DNA of 7,511 bases from a bacterium (lineage in GTDB: Bacteria > Patescibacteriota > Gracilibacteria > JAUYGZ01): positions 1-7,511 of the forward strand of contig JAUYKR010000147.1 in the NCBI GenBank assembly GCA_030699855.1, given 5' to 3'. A program made the translations under genes and the position numbers. A model generated the notes under the pieces. It worked only from the letters and a program-made list of their open reading frames with translations, was not told where the DNA came from and did not search any database. Of this stretch, positions 1 to 6,584 are shown in pieces. How positions within the stretch are numbered: position 1 is the stretch's first letter; each line of letters starts with the position of its first letter.

Positions 1-994
1 TGAAGCGCATGTTGCAGCCGTAGACCACTGTTTTATTGTAGCCGCTCACGATCAATAGTTCGCAAAATCTCTTCAGCTTTTTGCCGATGAACATGGTGCC
101 GGCGTCGTCAAAGATCTCGCGGACTCCGTAGTTATCGACCACGTGCTTCACTTCCGCGAACAGACGTTCGGGACTAAAGCTCCGATACGAGCCCTGCGGG
201 TTGATGGTGTGATCCCAAACGCAGAAGGTGCACTTGTTCCACCAGCAGTCGCGGCCACTGTACATGTAGGTGGCGGGAGTGTACTTATAATTGCCGTTTT
301 TGTAGGCGTAGAGCTCCCACTTGGTCAGAGTCCGGTCGACAAAGGGCAGCTCATCCACATTATGCTTGAGGGCGCTGGGGCCGGAGTTGTGGACGATTTC
401 TCCGTTTTTAAGGACTTCGGTCTTGAATGGCTTGGCCTTGATGAGCGGGTCGCCATCTCTCCAGTGCACGCCGCCCTCCAAAGCTTCGTCGCGGTGAATA
501 TGATTGAGGAGGTTGACGATGACAAAGTCGTAGTCGCCGCCGGTGATCAAATAATCCACCGGGCTGTTTTCCATCGTTTCCAGGGGCATATAGCTGATAT
601 GATCGCCCACCCAGATCAGTTTGAGCTTGGGAAAGCGTTTTTTTAGGTCCGCGATCTGCTTCCAGTGGGCTTTGACGATGGGGGACTTGGTTTCCACCAT
701 CAGATAGCTCGCCTTGGTTTTTTCAAATTCCTCCAGCCATTGGGCATAGCTCTGTTGTCCGGCAATGCCGTCCATCCAGTGAACCGTGTAGCCCTTATCC
801 TTCAAGTTCGAGGCGGCGTAGGCCGGAACCATGGGGTAAATATAGGTGGCTTCGTTGAAGAACTGGAACTGTCGGTTTTGGCTGAGTAGAGGGGTCCCTT
901 TCTTTGATTCAATCGGCGGATAGCCGACCACAATGGTGACGTCGGAGACGTTTTTTTTGGCGGGCTCTAGGATGGTGAAAGCGGAGGAAGACAT
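1..994 (-). CDS. B12-binding domain radical SAM protein (3' end outside window)
   Basis: I translated this by hand from the ATG at 994; 331 codons are visible, with no stop before the window edge. Residues about 18-160 look like the Rossmann-like cobalamin-binding domain of class B radical SAM enzymes: a beta strand near 19-24 followed by a PP motif, strand and G-D-H at 126-132, then an LITGGDYD segment at 149-156. I see no classical DxHxxG B12 ligand, which many members of this class lack. An LP-containing linker (216-217) leads to the radical SAM domain, where C250, C255 and C258 should bind the 4Fe-4S cluster; the spacing is CX4CX2C, not the usual CX3CX2C. EIFDDAGT (293-300) matches the strand after the cluster loop in this class. 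The rest of the barrel is missing. The only in-frame ATG is at 994, since a TAG lies upstream at 1019-1021; no good Shine-Dalgarno precedes it. Such enzymes methylate or rearrange unactivated carbons in lipids, peptides or sugars; the substrate here is unknown. Confidence 0.9.
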   Translation of the reverse strand, partial: MSSSAFTILEPAKKNVSDVTIVVGYPPIESKKGTPLLSQNRQFQFFNEATYIYPMVPAYAASNLKDKGYTVHWMDGIAGQQSYAQWLEEFEKTKASYLMVETKSPIVKAHWKQIADLKKRFPKLKLIWVGDHISYMPLETMENSPVDYLITGGDYDFVIVNLLNHIHRDEALEGGVHWRDGDPLIKAKPFKTEVLKNGEIVHNSGPSALKHNVDELPFVDRTLTKWELYAYKNGNYKYTPATYMYSGRDCWWNKCTFCVWDHTINPQGSYRSFSPERLFAEVKHVVDNYGVREIFDDAGTMFIGKKLKRFCELLIVSGYNKTVVYGCNMRF

Positions 995-1009
995 AGTTCG
1001 ATTACTATG
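992..1009 (-). promoter_or_regulatory. Small hairpin over the radical SAM start codon
   Basis: On the minus strand a 6-base arm CATAGT (1009-1004) is followed by a 6-base loop and the complementary ACTATG (997-992), whose last three bases are the start codon at 994-992. In the mRNA the AUG could therefore be paired. The stem is A/U-rich and short, so it may be chance. It touches the outer end of the larger inverted repeat at base 1009. No ribosome-binding sequence is evident here. Confidence 0.3.
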
Positions 1010-1119
1010 AGGCTGATACTATTGGAATTGTTTGCTGCGGAACGGTACGTATCTTTTTTCTATTTTATTTTCCTCTACTTATAATGTCCTCGCTGCACAA
1101 TTCCAATGGTATCAGCCTC
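1009..1119. repeat. 23-bp near-perfect inverted repeat with 65-bp core (MITE-like or large hairpin)
   Basis: The arms are 1009-1031 and 1097-1119. They are reverse complements at 22 of 23 positions; the exception is T1020 opposite G1108, a G-U wobble in plus-strand RNA and an A-C mismatch in minus-strand RNA. Pairing stops cleanly at both ends (1008/1120 and 1032/1096 do not pair). The 65-bp core (1032-1096) is T-rich on the plus strand. The element fills most of the 142-bp gap between the second glycosyltransferase and the radical SAM gene. The size and terminal repeats fit a short non-autonomous transposable element, but no target-site duplication directly abuts the arms; a TTACT occurs at 1002-1006 and again at 1127-1131, several bases outside each end. 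A structured RNA or a repeated intergenic palindrome is the alternative. Confidence 0.8.
1062..1090 (-). promoter_or_regulatory. Candidate sigma70-type promoter for the radical SAM gene
   Basis: On the minus strand AGGACA (1090-1085, 4 of 6 to TTGACA) is separated by exactly 17 bp from TAAAAT (1067-1062, 5 of 6 to TATAAT). Transcription would begin near 1055, giving a leader of about 60 nt before the ATG at 994. The promoter lies inside the core of the inverted repeat, so a transcript from here carries only one arm (1031-1009), whereas read-through from the glycosyltransferase operon carries both and could fold. This is a consensus match only, in an AT-rich stretch. Confidence 0.35.
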
Positions 1120-1136
1120 TTTGAGTTTACTCTAGG

Positions 1137-2111
1137 CTACCTCAGTCGGCTCTTCAACCTTGGGGTGAGCAAGCCTTGGATGAACCTGAGGCCGTAGCTC
1201 AGATGGGTGAGGAAGATGTAGGGAATGGCGCAGATGAGAATCAAGAGATTTTTTTCGTAACGGTGAATGTCGAACAGCGCTTTTGCAAGCGCCAGACCAT
1301 AGATTCCCAGGCCGGTCAGGTAGGGGATGAACAACGGTGGAAAATACCAGCTGAGCAGCGCGCCGCCGACCAGATAGAGCAAGAATATACTGGGCAAGAA
1401 ATACTTGAAACGGCAAGAAGTTTTGGGAAATCTCTTCACAAAGAAGCCGCGGTGGAGGCCGTAGTTTCCCACTTGCTTCAAGTGTCTCCACAAGCCTTCC
1501 CGCCGGTGGTGACAGGCGATGAGCTGGGGATCGTAGAGGATTTTTTTGCCGGTTTTTTCGATCAAGTCTAGGCAAAATTTGGTGTCCTCCCCGGGCCAAT
1601 AGTGGGAATCGAAGCCGCCAATTTGATCGAAAATTTGCTTTCGAACCGAGAGGTTGACGCTGGGCCAGTCGTCGACGAAACGCTTACTTCCCACCGGTAC
1701 ATAACGTTCTGGGAAGCCTCCGGAAAGGCTGCTCAAGAACACCGCTCCCGAGACCATTTGCCAAAAGCCGTCGTCGTTGGGGGTTACTCCCGGTCCGCCG
1801 ACGGCGACGATCCGGCCGTCTTCAAAATCCTCTTCGAGCTGGTCGAGGAAGCTGCTGTTCGGATAAGCATCATCATCCATAAAAATCAGTATATCGCCCT
1901 GAGCGTCGCGAATAGCAAGACTCCGCTTCATGGCCGGTCCGCCCGGCCCGCTGGCAATTTGTCTGGTCTTAGGCCAGGTCTCATCCGACCTTTTGTCCGG
2001 ATAGAGCAGAATCTCGTAGTCGTTCCGATTGATCTCCAGAATTTTCGGGATGGATTCGCGTACGAAGTCGTTCACTTCTTTGACCGGAATGACGAAGGAG
2101 AACCGAATCAT
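1137..2111 (-). CDS. Family 2 glycosyltransferase with C-terminal membrane helices
   Basis: 324 residues, stop TAG. The GT-A/GT2 fold is clear: an N-terminal FSFVIPVKE strand (4-12), a nucleotide-binding region ending at YPD (37-39), the metal-binding acidic motif DDDAYP (79-84), PSVNLSVRK (150-158), a WPGEDTKFC segment (172-180) whose E175-D176 resembles the usual acidic catalytic pair, and H201-H202 with Q213 in the acceptor region. Three hydrophobic segments follow (about 238-257, 259-280, 288-308), so the enzyme should be an integral membrane protein with its catalytic domain in the cytoplasm. Its job is transfer of a sugar from a nucleotide donor to a growing, probably lipid-linked, glycan; donor and acceptor cannot be read. 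It is the last gene of the operon. The ATG at 2111 lies inside the previous glycosyltransferase frame (131-bp overlap), and the conserved GT2 start right after it supports this choice. No clear Shine-Dalgarno precedes it, which suggests translational coupling. Confidence 0.9.
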   Translation of the reverse strand: MIRFSFVIPVKEVNDFVRESIPKILEINRNDYEILLYPDKRSDETWPKTRQIASGPGGPAMKRSLAIRDAQGDILIFMDDDAYPNSSFLDQLEEDFEDGRIVAVGGPGVTPNDDGFWQMVSGAVFLSSLSGGFPERYVPVGSKRFVDDWPSVNLSVRKQIFDQIGGFDSHYWPGEDTKFCLDLIEKTGKKILYDPQLIACHHRREGLWRHLKQVGNYGLHRGFFVKRFPKTSCRFKYFLPSIFLLYLVGGALLSWYFPPLFIPYLTGLGIYGLALAKALFDIHRYEKNLLILICAIPYIFLTHLSYGLRFIQGLLTPRLKSRLR

Positions 2112-2898
2112 AATGGCGTTTGATTCTCAGCCGATAAAAAATAGCCAGAGTGTCGAGCAGTAATGGCCATCCCACCTTCAAGGTATGAACCAGATCCTTG
2201 AGCGGTCGGTGGCGTTGCTGATTGCGATAATAGTCCAGTTCAATCGGCGCTTCCAGAATGTTCTTGTAGCCCAGGTGAGTGGCAACCGTCAGGACCTCCA
2301 AATCAAAGGCATACTTTTTGACCAGAATCTGTGGAAGTACCACCTCCAGCACTTCCCGCCGGAACAGCTTCAGCCCCACCTGACTGTCTTTGACGTGGCG
2401 GATGTGCAGGAAGAGACGAATGAAGATCTGGTAGCAAATACTCAGAAACTTTCTGACATAAGGGTAACGAACATTCGAATAGGCGTGCCGTTTGGAGCCG
2501 ATGACAATATCGGCGTCGTAAATATCCATCAGGACCAGGAATCGCTTGATGTCCCGGGGGTGCAGTTCCATGCCGCCGTCGATAAAGGCGACATATTCGC
2601 CCTTGGAATGCTCGAAGCCATGTTTGAGGGCGAAGCCTTTGCCTTGGTTCTCTGGATAATGGAGAAGCTTGATGTGAGGGGAAAGCTGTTCGAGTTTGGC
2701 CAGAAAAGCACGGGGAGCGTCTGTGCTGCCGTCGGAAACCAGGATGATCTCGTAGTTTTGGAAGTAAGCTTTCAGTTCGTTTTCCAGAATGCGAATATTT
2801 TGCTCGATCCGCTGTTCATTGAAAAAAGGCACAATGATGGAGATATTACTGTCCTGGTAAATATTATAGGCGAGGGATGGGGTCGAAGTCTGACTCAT
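1981..2898 (-). CDS. DPM1-like family 2 glycosyltransferase
   Basis: 305 residues from the ATG at 2898. A TTG at 2922 would add eight residues, but neither start has a strong Shine-Dalgarno; I prefer the ATG because GT2 homology starts well inside (ISIIVPFFNE, 19-28). The fold resembles dolichyl/polyprenyl-phosphate sugar synthases: VSDGSTD (54-60), ENQGKGFALKHG (83-94), IDGGMELHP (106-114), IVIGSKRH (131-138), and DSQVGLKLF (171-179), close to the family D(x)2xGxK block. It ends in the family-like DTLAIFYRLRIKRHY (249-263) and has no obvious C-terminal membrane helices. By family it would move a sugar from a nucleotide donor to a polyprenyl phosphate or similar lipid. Two oddities: the DxD motif reads D107-G-G109, lacking the second acid, and residues 263-305 are encoded wholly inside the next gene in another frame, forming a basic tail unlike the family. 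It overlaps the flippase by 35 bp. Confidence 0.88.
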   Translation of the reverse strand: MSQTSTPSLAYNIYQDSNISIIVPFFNEQRIEQNIRILENELKAYFQNYEIILVSDGSTDAPRAFLAKLEQLSPHIKLLHYPENQGKGFALKHGFEHSKGEYVAFIDGGMELHPRDIKRFLVLMDIYDADIVIGSKRHAYSNVRYPYVRKFLSICYQIFIRLFLHIRHVKDSQVGLKLFRREVLEVVLPQILVKKYAFDLEVLTVATHLGYKNILEAPIELDYYRNQQRHRPLKDLVHTLKVGWPLLLDTLAIFYRLRIKRHYDSVLLRHSGQRSERLRTRIHPENSGDQSERLRDSALSGQKVG

Positions 2899-4123
2899 GG
2901 GGAGTCTGGAAACGATCAGCAAACAGGTACACCAGCAGAAGGATAAAGGTAAAGGCCTGAATGCCCAAGAGAACTTTGATGATCTCCTCCAGGCTGCCGT
3001 GGAAGAGGGAGATGCCGGCGGTCATCAGGGTGATGCTGAGGAGGAGAATGAAGGCTCCCCGGGTTTTTTCGGTGGAGATGAAAAATTGGACCAGGATATT
3101 GTTCAAACTGAAGAAGCTAAAGGTGATGCCGATGAGACCGAGAAGGGGGGCAATGGGAGAAAAGGAGCTTCCCATGAGCATACTGACGAGGAAGTTGGGG
3201 AGGATGAAGAACATGGTGGTAGCGGTGACTCCGACGAGTAAGGTGAGGAAAAGAGCTTGCAGAATTAGCTGGAGTTGCCGGTTTTGATTCTGGTGAGCGG
3301 CGGCCATGGGAAACAGCGCCACCACGATCGGCCCGCTGGAAAAGAGGATGATTTTGCCAAACAGAGCCAAGGCTCCATACTGTCCGGCCAGTTCTGGCGA
3401 CAGGTAGTGTTTGACCAGGATCAAGTCCCAGTTGTAGAGCATGGTGATGCAAAAGACGTTGAGCAGCGTTGGTATGGCGTACAGGAGCAGTTTTTTCTTT
3501 TCCGCCTGATCCAGGGTTTGATGATGGGGGAGGTCTCTGGTTTCCCAAAGGACCAGGAAAAAAGGAATAAGCCCGACTGAGATGGCGGCGATCAGAGCGC
3601 CTGACACACCCCAGCCCAAATAGCCCAAAGTACCTCCCAGGAGAATTTTGCTGGCTGTTGCCAAAATTCCGTTGAGGGAACTCCAGGGGAAGCGGTGCAG
3701 ACCCTCGAGAATACTGGCATGGATGGTTTGGAGGAGACTAAGAGGGAATAGTATGCCAAGAATGAGCAGGGGAGTGTTGCTGGTTAACTTGAGAAAGCTA
3801 GTTATAGGGTTCGAAAGGCTTAAAATGAGGAGAATTCCAGCAATTCCTATGAGGATAAAGACCTTATCCAGCCAGTTGCGCAAAGCTCGCACCTTGCCGA
3901 GTTGGTCGTGGCCGTAATAAGAGGCTGTTTGTTTCTTGGTAACCAGTCCGATGGTGGCGGCCGGGATGCCGATCAGGTAGATCAAGGCCATCAGAGCCTG
4001 GAATTCGCCGAATTCAGCTACGGTCAAAAAACGAGCCATGATCGGATGGAAGGCGTAATTGCCCAGGGCGATAAAGAAGGAGCCGATGGAAATGATGGCG
4101 GTGTTTTTGAGCAGGGCTTTCAT
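2864..4123 (-). CDS. Polysaccharide flippase, Wzx/PST-type (MOP superfamily)
   Basis: 419 residues, almost entirely hydrophobic, with about 12 predicted membrane helices (roughly 7-30, 40-62, 88-108, 115-137, 143-168, 170-193, 211-235, 246-276, 281-312, 318-346, 351-374, 379-402). The N-terminal pattern (NTAIISIGSFFIALGNY, then MARFLTVAEFGEFQALM) is typical of O-antigen/teichuronic-acid translocases: a first helix, then LT-x-x-EFG/YG before the second. The length matches the family. It would move lipid-linked oligosaccharide from the cytoplasmic to the outer face of the membrane. It starts in an ATGA overlap with the UDP-xylose synthase stop and ends TAA 35 bp inside the next glycosyltransferase gene, so these genes are probably translationally coupled. 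Substrate specificity of this family cannot be read from sequence. The assignment rests on topology and N-terminal pattern; a lipid II or other MOP exporter is the less likely alternative. Confidence 0.85.
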   Translation of the reverse strand: MKALLKNTAIISIGSFFIALGNYAFHPIMARFLTVAEFGEFQALMALIYLIGIPAATIGLVTKKQTASYYGHDQLGKVRALRNWLDKVFILIGIAGILLILSLSNPITSFLKLTSNTPLLILGILFPLSLLQTIHASILEGLHRFPWSSLNGILATASKILLGGTLGYLGWGVSGALIAAISVGLIPFFLVLWETRDLPHHQTLDQAEKKKLLLYAIPTLLNVFCITMLYNWDLILVKHYLSPELAGQYGALALFGKIILFSSGPIVVALFPMAAAHQNQNRQLQLILQALFLTLLVGVTATTMFFILPNFLVSMLMGSSFSPIAPLLGLIGITFSFFSLNNILVQFFISTEKTRGAFILLLSITLMTAGISLFHGSLEEIIKVLLGIQAFTFILLLVYLFADRFQTPHESDFDPIPRL

Positions 4124-5049
4124 ATTCTGGTTCGGAAGTAGTCAATGGTTTTTTTGAGGCCTTGTTCCAAGTTGATCTGTGGTTTCCAGTCCAGTTTTTC
4201 TTGGGCCAGACTGATGTCCGGCCGGCGTCGGCTGGGATCGTCTTCCGGCAGGGGCTGAAAGCTGATGGTGGAAGACGAGCCGGTGAGTTTGAGCACCTTT
4301 TGTGCCAGTTCCAGAACACTGAACTCATCCGGATTGCCCAGATTTACCGGGCCGGAGAAGTTTTTCACTGCCATCATGGCCAGCAGGCCGTCGATGAGGT
4401 CATCGACGTACTGAAAGCTTCTGGTCTGGCTGCCATTTCCGTACGCCGTCAAGGACTGTTTTCTCAGCGCCTGAACGATGAAGTTTGAAACCACCCGTCC
4501 ATCGGCCGGGTCCATGTATGGTCCGTAAGTATTGAAGATGCGAACAATTTTTACCTCCGTCCCGTACTGGCGTTGGTAGTCCACGCACAGGGTTTCCGCC
4601 GCCCGCTTGCCTTCGTCGTAGCAGGCCCGCGGGCCGATGGGGTTAACATGGCCCCAGTACGATTCCTTTTGCGGATGTTCCAGCGGGTCGCCGTAGACTT
4701 CGGAAGTCGAAGCGTGCAGAATGGGACAATTATTTTTTCTGGCCAGCTCTAGCATGTTCAGGGTGCCAATGACGCTGGTCTTCATCTTAAAGATTGGATC
4801 GTGCTGATACTGGGGTGGAGAAGCTGGGCAGGCCAGGTGGTAGATCTGGTTGCAGTCGAGTTGTAATGAAGCCGTGACGTCGTGCTCGACTAACTCAAAC
4901 GAGTCGTGATCGAGGAGGTCCTGGATATTCTGTTTTTTCCCGGTCACGAAGTTGTCCAGACACGTAACTCGATGGCCGCCGGTAAGCAGGCGCCGGCACA
5001 GGTTGCTGCCGATGAAGCCGGCTCCGCCGGTAACGAGGATGTGCGTCAT
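4120..5049 (-). CDS. uxs: UDP-glucuronate decarboxylase (UDP-xylose synthase)
   Basis: 309 residues of an extended short-chain dehydrogenase/reductase. TGGAGFIG (7-14) binds NAD; D32 should bind the adenosine ribose. HDVT (56-59), HLACPASPPQYQ (71-82), the catalytic STSEVYG (114-120), and PRACYDEGKR (140-149) with Y144 and K148 are the block pattern of UDP-glucuronate decarboxylases, and SRRRPDIS (273-280) fits the family's substrate-binding C terminus. The enzyme oxidises UDP-glucuronate at C4, decarboxylates it and reduces the intermediate to UDP-xylose in the cytoplasm. There is no N-terminal membrane segment, unlike Golgi homologues, and no ArnA-type formyltransferase fusion. It directly follows ugd with an ATGA start/stop overlap (5046-5049), so its substrate is made by its neighbour. 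A UDP-glucuronate epimerase is the main alternative, but the HLACPASP and YDEGKR motifs favour decarboxylation. Confidence 0.93.
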   Translation of the reverse strand: MTHILVTGGAGFIGSNLCRRLLTGGHRVTCLDNFVTGKKQNIQDLLDHDSFELVEHDVTASLQLDCNQIYHLACPASPPQYQHDPIFKMKTSVIGTLNMLELARKNNCPILHASTSEVYGDPLEHPQKESYWGHVNPIGPRACYDEGKRAAETLCVDYQRQYGTEVKIVRIFNTYGPYMDPADGRVVSNFIVQALRKQSLTAYGNGSQTRSFQYVDDLIDGLLAMMAVKNFSGPVNLGNPDEFSVLELAQKVLKLTGSSSTISFQPLPEDDPSRRRPDISLAQEKLDWKPQINLEQGLKKTIDYFRTRI

Positions 5050-6446
5050 ACGCGAGTGAGGATGGATTGTAATTTTTTTGGAGAGCTTTTGCGCGACCTT
5101 GGCTTGAGAGTGCCGCTGTCCAGCAGTTCCAGCGGCCGGCCGATGCCGGAATAGTGAAAGCCCTGCTGTCTTAGCTCTTCCGGATCGTAGATGTTTCTGC
5201 CATCGAAGAGAAAGGGCTGCTTCATCACTTCCCTCAGCCGCTCAAAATCAAGGCTGCGGAACTCGTCCCATTCGGTGAGTATCAGCAGGGCGTCGGCACC
5301 TTCCGCTGCTTGATAAGCGTTCTGCGAATAGCTCAGCTTGTTTCCAAACAGCTTCTCTATATTCCCCATGGCCGCCGGGTCAAAGCACTGAATGCGCGCT
5401 CCTTTTTTCAGCAGTTGCTCCATGATCACCAGGGATGGGGCGCAGCGGATATCGTCGGTTTTGGGCTTGAAGGCCAGACCCCAGATGGCGACTATCTTGC
5501 CTTTCAGAGGCCCTAAAGCCTGTTCAATTTTTGTGATCAAAACCGTCTTCTGCGACTGGTTGCGCTGCTCGATCGCTCTCAAAATACTAAAGTCATAGCC
5601 CAACTCGGCTCCCGTCTGGATCAGGGCCTGAACATCCTTGGGGAAACAGGATCCTCCATAACCGATGCCGGCGTGGAGGAAGCGGGGACTGATGCGCTTG
5701 TCCAGACCGATGCCTTTGGCCACCTCGCCGATGTCGGCACCGCTCAGCTCGCAGAAGTTGGCGATTTCGTTAATGAAGGAGATCTTGGTGGCTAGAAAGC
5801 TGTTGGCAGCGTACTTGATCAGCTCTGCGCTGGGACGGGAGGTGAAGAAGAGCAGGTTCTTATTCTGACTGGTCCAGGGGGCGTAGACTTGCTCCATCAG
5901 CTTTTTGGCTCGCTGCGAATCGCTCCCGATGACGACGCGGTCGGGGTAGAGGCTGTCGTGAATGGCAGACCCTTCGCGGAGGAATTCGGGGTTAGAGACC
6001 ACGTCGAAGCCGATATCGAGGCCGCGTTTCTCAAGTTCTCCGCGGATAATTTCCTCACAATCCCGGTTGGTACCGACGGGGACGGTGGATTTGGTGACCA
6101 GGACAGTGTATTTGTCGATGGTCTGGGCAAAGGTTCTGGCCACCGCTTGTACGGCGCTCAGGTCGGCGCGGTGGTTGTGGTCCGGAGGCGTGCCGACGGC
6201 GGAAAAAACTACCTCGGCGGTGCGGATGGCCGTCGCGCTGTCGCTGGTAAAACTGAGCCGACCCTGGTCTTGATTGCGTTTGACTAGCTCCTCCAGGCCC
6301 GGTTCGTAAATGGGCACAATACTTTTCTTCAGCTGGCCTATCTTCACCTTGTCGATATCCACGCAAGTGACGCTGTGGCCCAATTCGGCAAAGCAGGTGC
6401 CGGTGACCAGTCCCACGTAGCCGGTGCCGATGACGGCGAGTTTCAT
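5046..6446 (-). CDS. ugd: UDP-glucose 6-dehydrogenase
   Basis: 466 residues with the full family layout: NAD-binding GTGYVG (7-12) and acidic D30 at the end of the second strand, YEPGLEEL (47-54), GTPP (85-88), STVPVGT (120-126), NPEFLREG (152-159), the substrate helix AELIKYAANSFLATKISFIN (207-226), the catalytic loop GIGYGGSCFPKD (260-271) with nucleophile C267, and the C-terminal UDP-binding block WGLAFKPKTDDIR (322-334). It oxidises UDP-glucose to UDP-glucuronate with two NAD+. The start gives the exact N-terminal MKLAVIGTGYVG expected. Purine-rich AAGAGAA lies just upstream as a weak ribosome-binding site. The final 25 or so residues (about 442-466) form a basic extension beyond the usual end of the family. 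It is the first gene of the operon, 138 bp after the protease stop, and overlaps uxs by 4 bp. Confidence 0.97.
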   Translation of the reverse strand: MKLAVIGTGYVGLVTGTCFAELGHSVTCVDIDKVKIGQLKKSIVPIYEPGLEELVKRNQDQGRLSFTSDSATAIRTAEVVFSAVGTPPDHNHRADLSAVQAVARTFAQTIDKYTVLVTKSTVPVGTNRDCEEIIRGELEKRGLDIGFDVVSNPEFLREGSAIHDSLYPDRVVIGSDSQRAKKLMEQVYAPWTSQNKNLLFFTSRPSAELIKYAANSFLATKISFINEIANFCELSGADIGEVAKGIGLDKRISPRFLHAGIGYGGSCFPKDVQALIQTGAELGYDFSILRAIEQRNQSQKTVLITKIEQALGPLKGKIVAIWGLAFKPKTDDIRCAPSLVIMEQLLKKGARIQCFDPAAMGNIEKLFGNKLSYSQNAYQAAEGADALLILTEWDEFRSLDFERLREVMKQPFLFDGRNIYDPEELRQQGFHYSGIGRPLELLDSGTLKPRSRKSSPKKLQSILTRV

Positions 6447-6505
6447 GGTTTCTCTTAAAATCCATCAGCAGTGTACTGGTTTTTGATGACTGCGAAAAGC
6501 TTGTG

Positions 6506-6535
6506 ATATTATTGCAGGGTCCCGTGTTTTTCCAA
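6506..6535 (-). promoter_or_regulatory. Candidate promoter of the polysaccharide operon
   Basis: In the 138-bp gap between the protease stop and ugd, the minus strand carries TTGGAA (6535-6530, 4 of 6 to TTGACA). It is followed 16 bp later by AATAAT (6513-6508, 5 of 6 to TATAAT) or 18 bp later by TAATAT (6511-6506, 4 of 6). Transcription would start near 6500, about 55 nt before the ugd ATG. I saw no rho-independent terminator for the protease in this gap: a short GGCC-CTGAA-GGCC stem at 6543-6555 has no T tract. Read-through from the protease is therefore possible. Confidence 0.35.
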
Positions 6536-6584
6536 ACCTTTCCGGCCTTCAGGGCCATCTTTTGCTAGACCGTAAAATGGCAGT

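Noticed and set aside
950..958. A_AAA_AAC slippery heptamer at codons 13-15 of the radical SAM gene (run of eight A on the minus strand)
   Set aside because: It is in the correct phase for -1 slippage, but the -1 frame meets a stop some tens of codons later without any recognisable product, so it would only abort translation.
1080..1085. A perfect TATAAT on the plus strand in the core of the inverted repeat
   Set aside because: No -35 match at 16-18 bp upstream and no plus-strand gene downstream; likely chance in an AT-rich core. It could only matter for an antisense transcript into the glycosyltransferase.
1009..1119. The inverted repeat as a rho-independent terminator of the operon
   Set aside because: The loop is 65 nt and no T tract follows the stem on the minus strand, so it does not fit the usual intrinsic terminator.
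2185..2946. A 253-codon plus-strand open frame opposite the first glycosyltransferase
   Set aside because: It is antisense to a gene with clear GT2 motifs, has no recognisable domain and no promoter or ribosome-binding site. The other long plus-strand frames (143-646, 1176-1571, 1602-2123, 5889-6287) fail for the same reason.
6543..6555. GGCC-CTGAA-GGCC stem after the protease as a terminator
   Set aside because: Only a 4-bp stem and no following T tract on the minus strand.
6055..6558. A 167-codon minus-strand frame overlapping the start of ugd
   Set aside because: It is a shifted reading of the well-supported ugd N terminus, and its composition is that of an out-of-frame translation.
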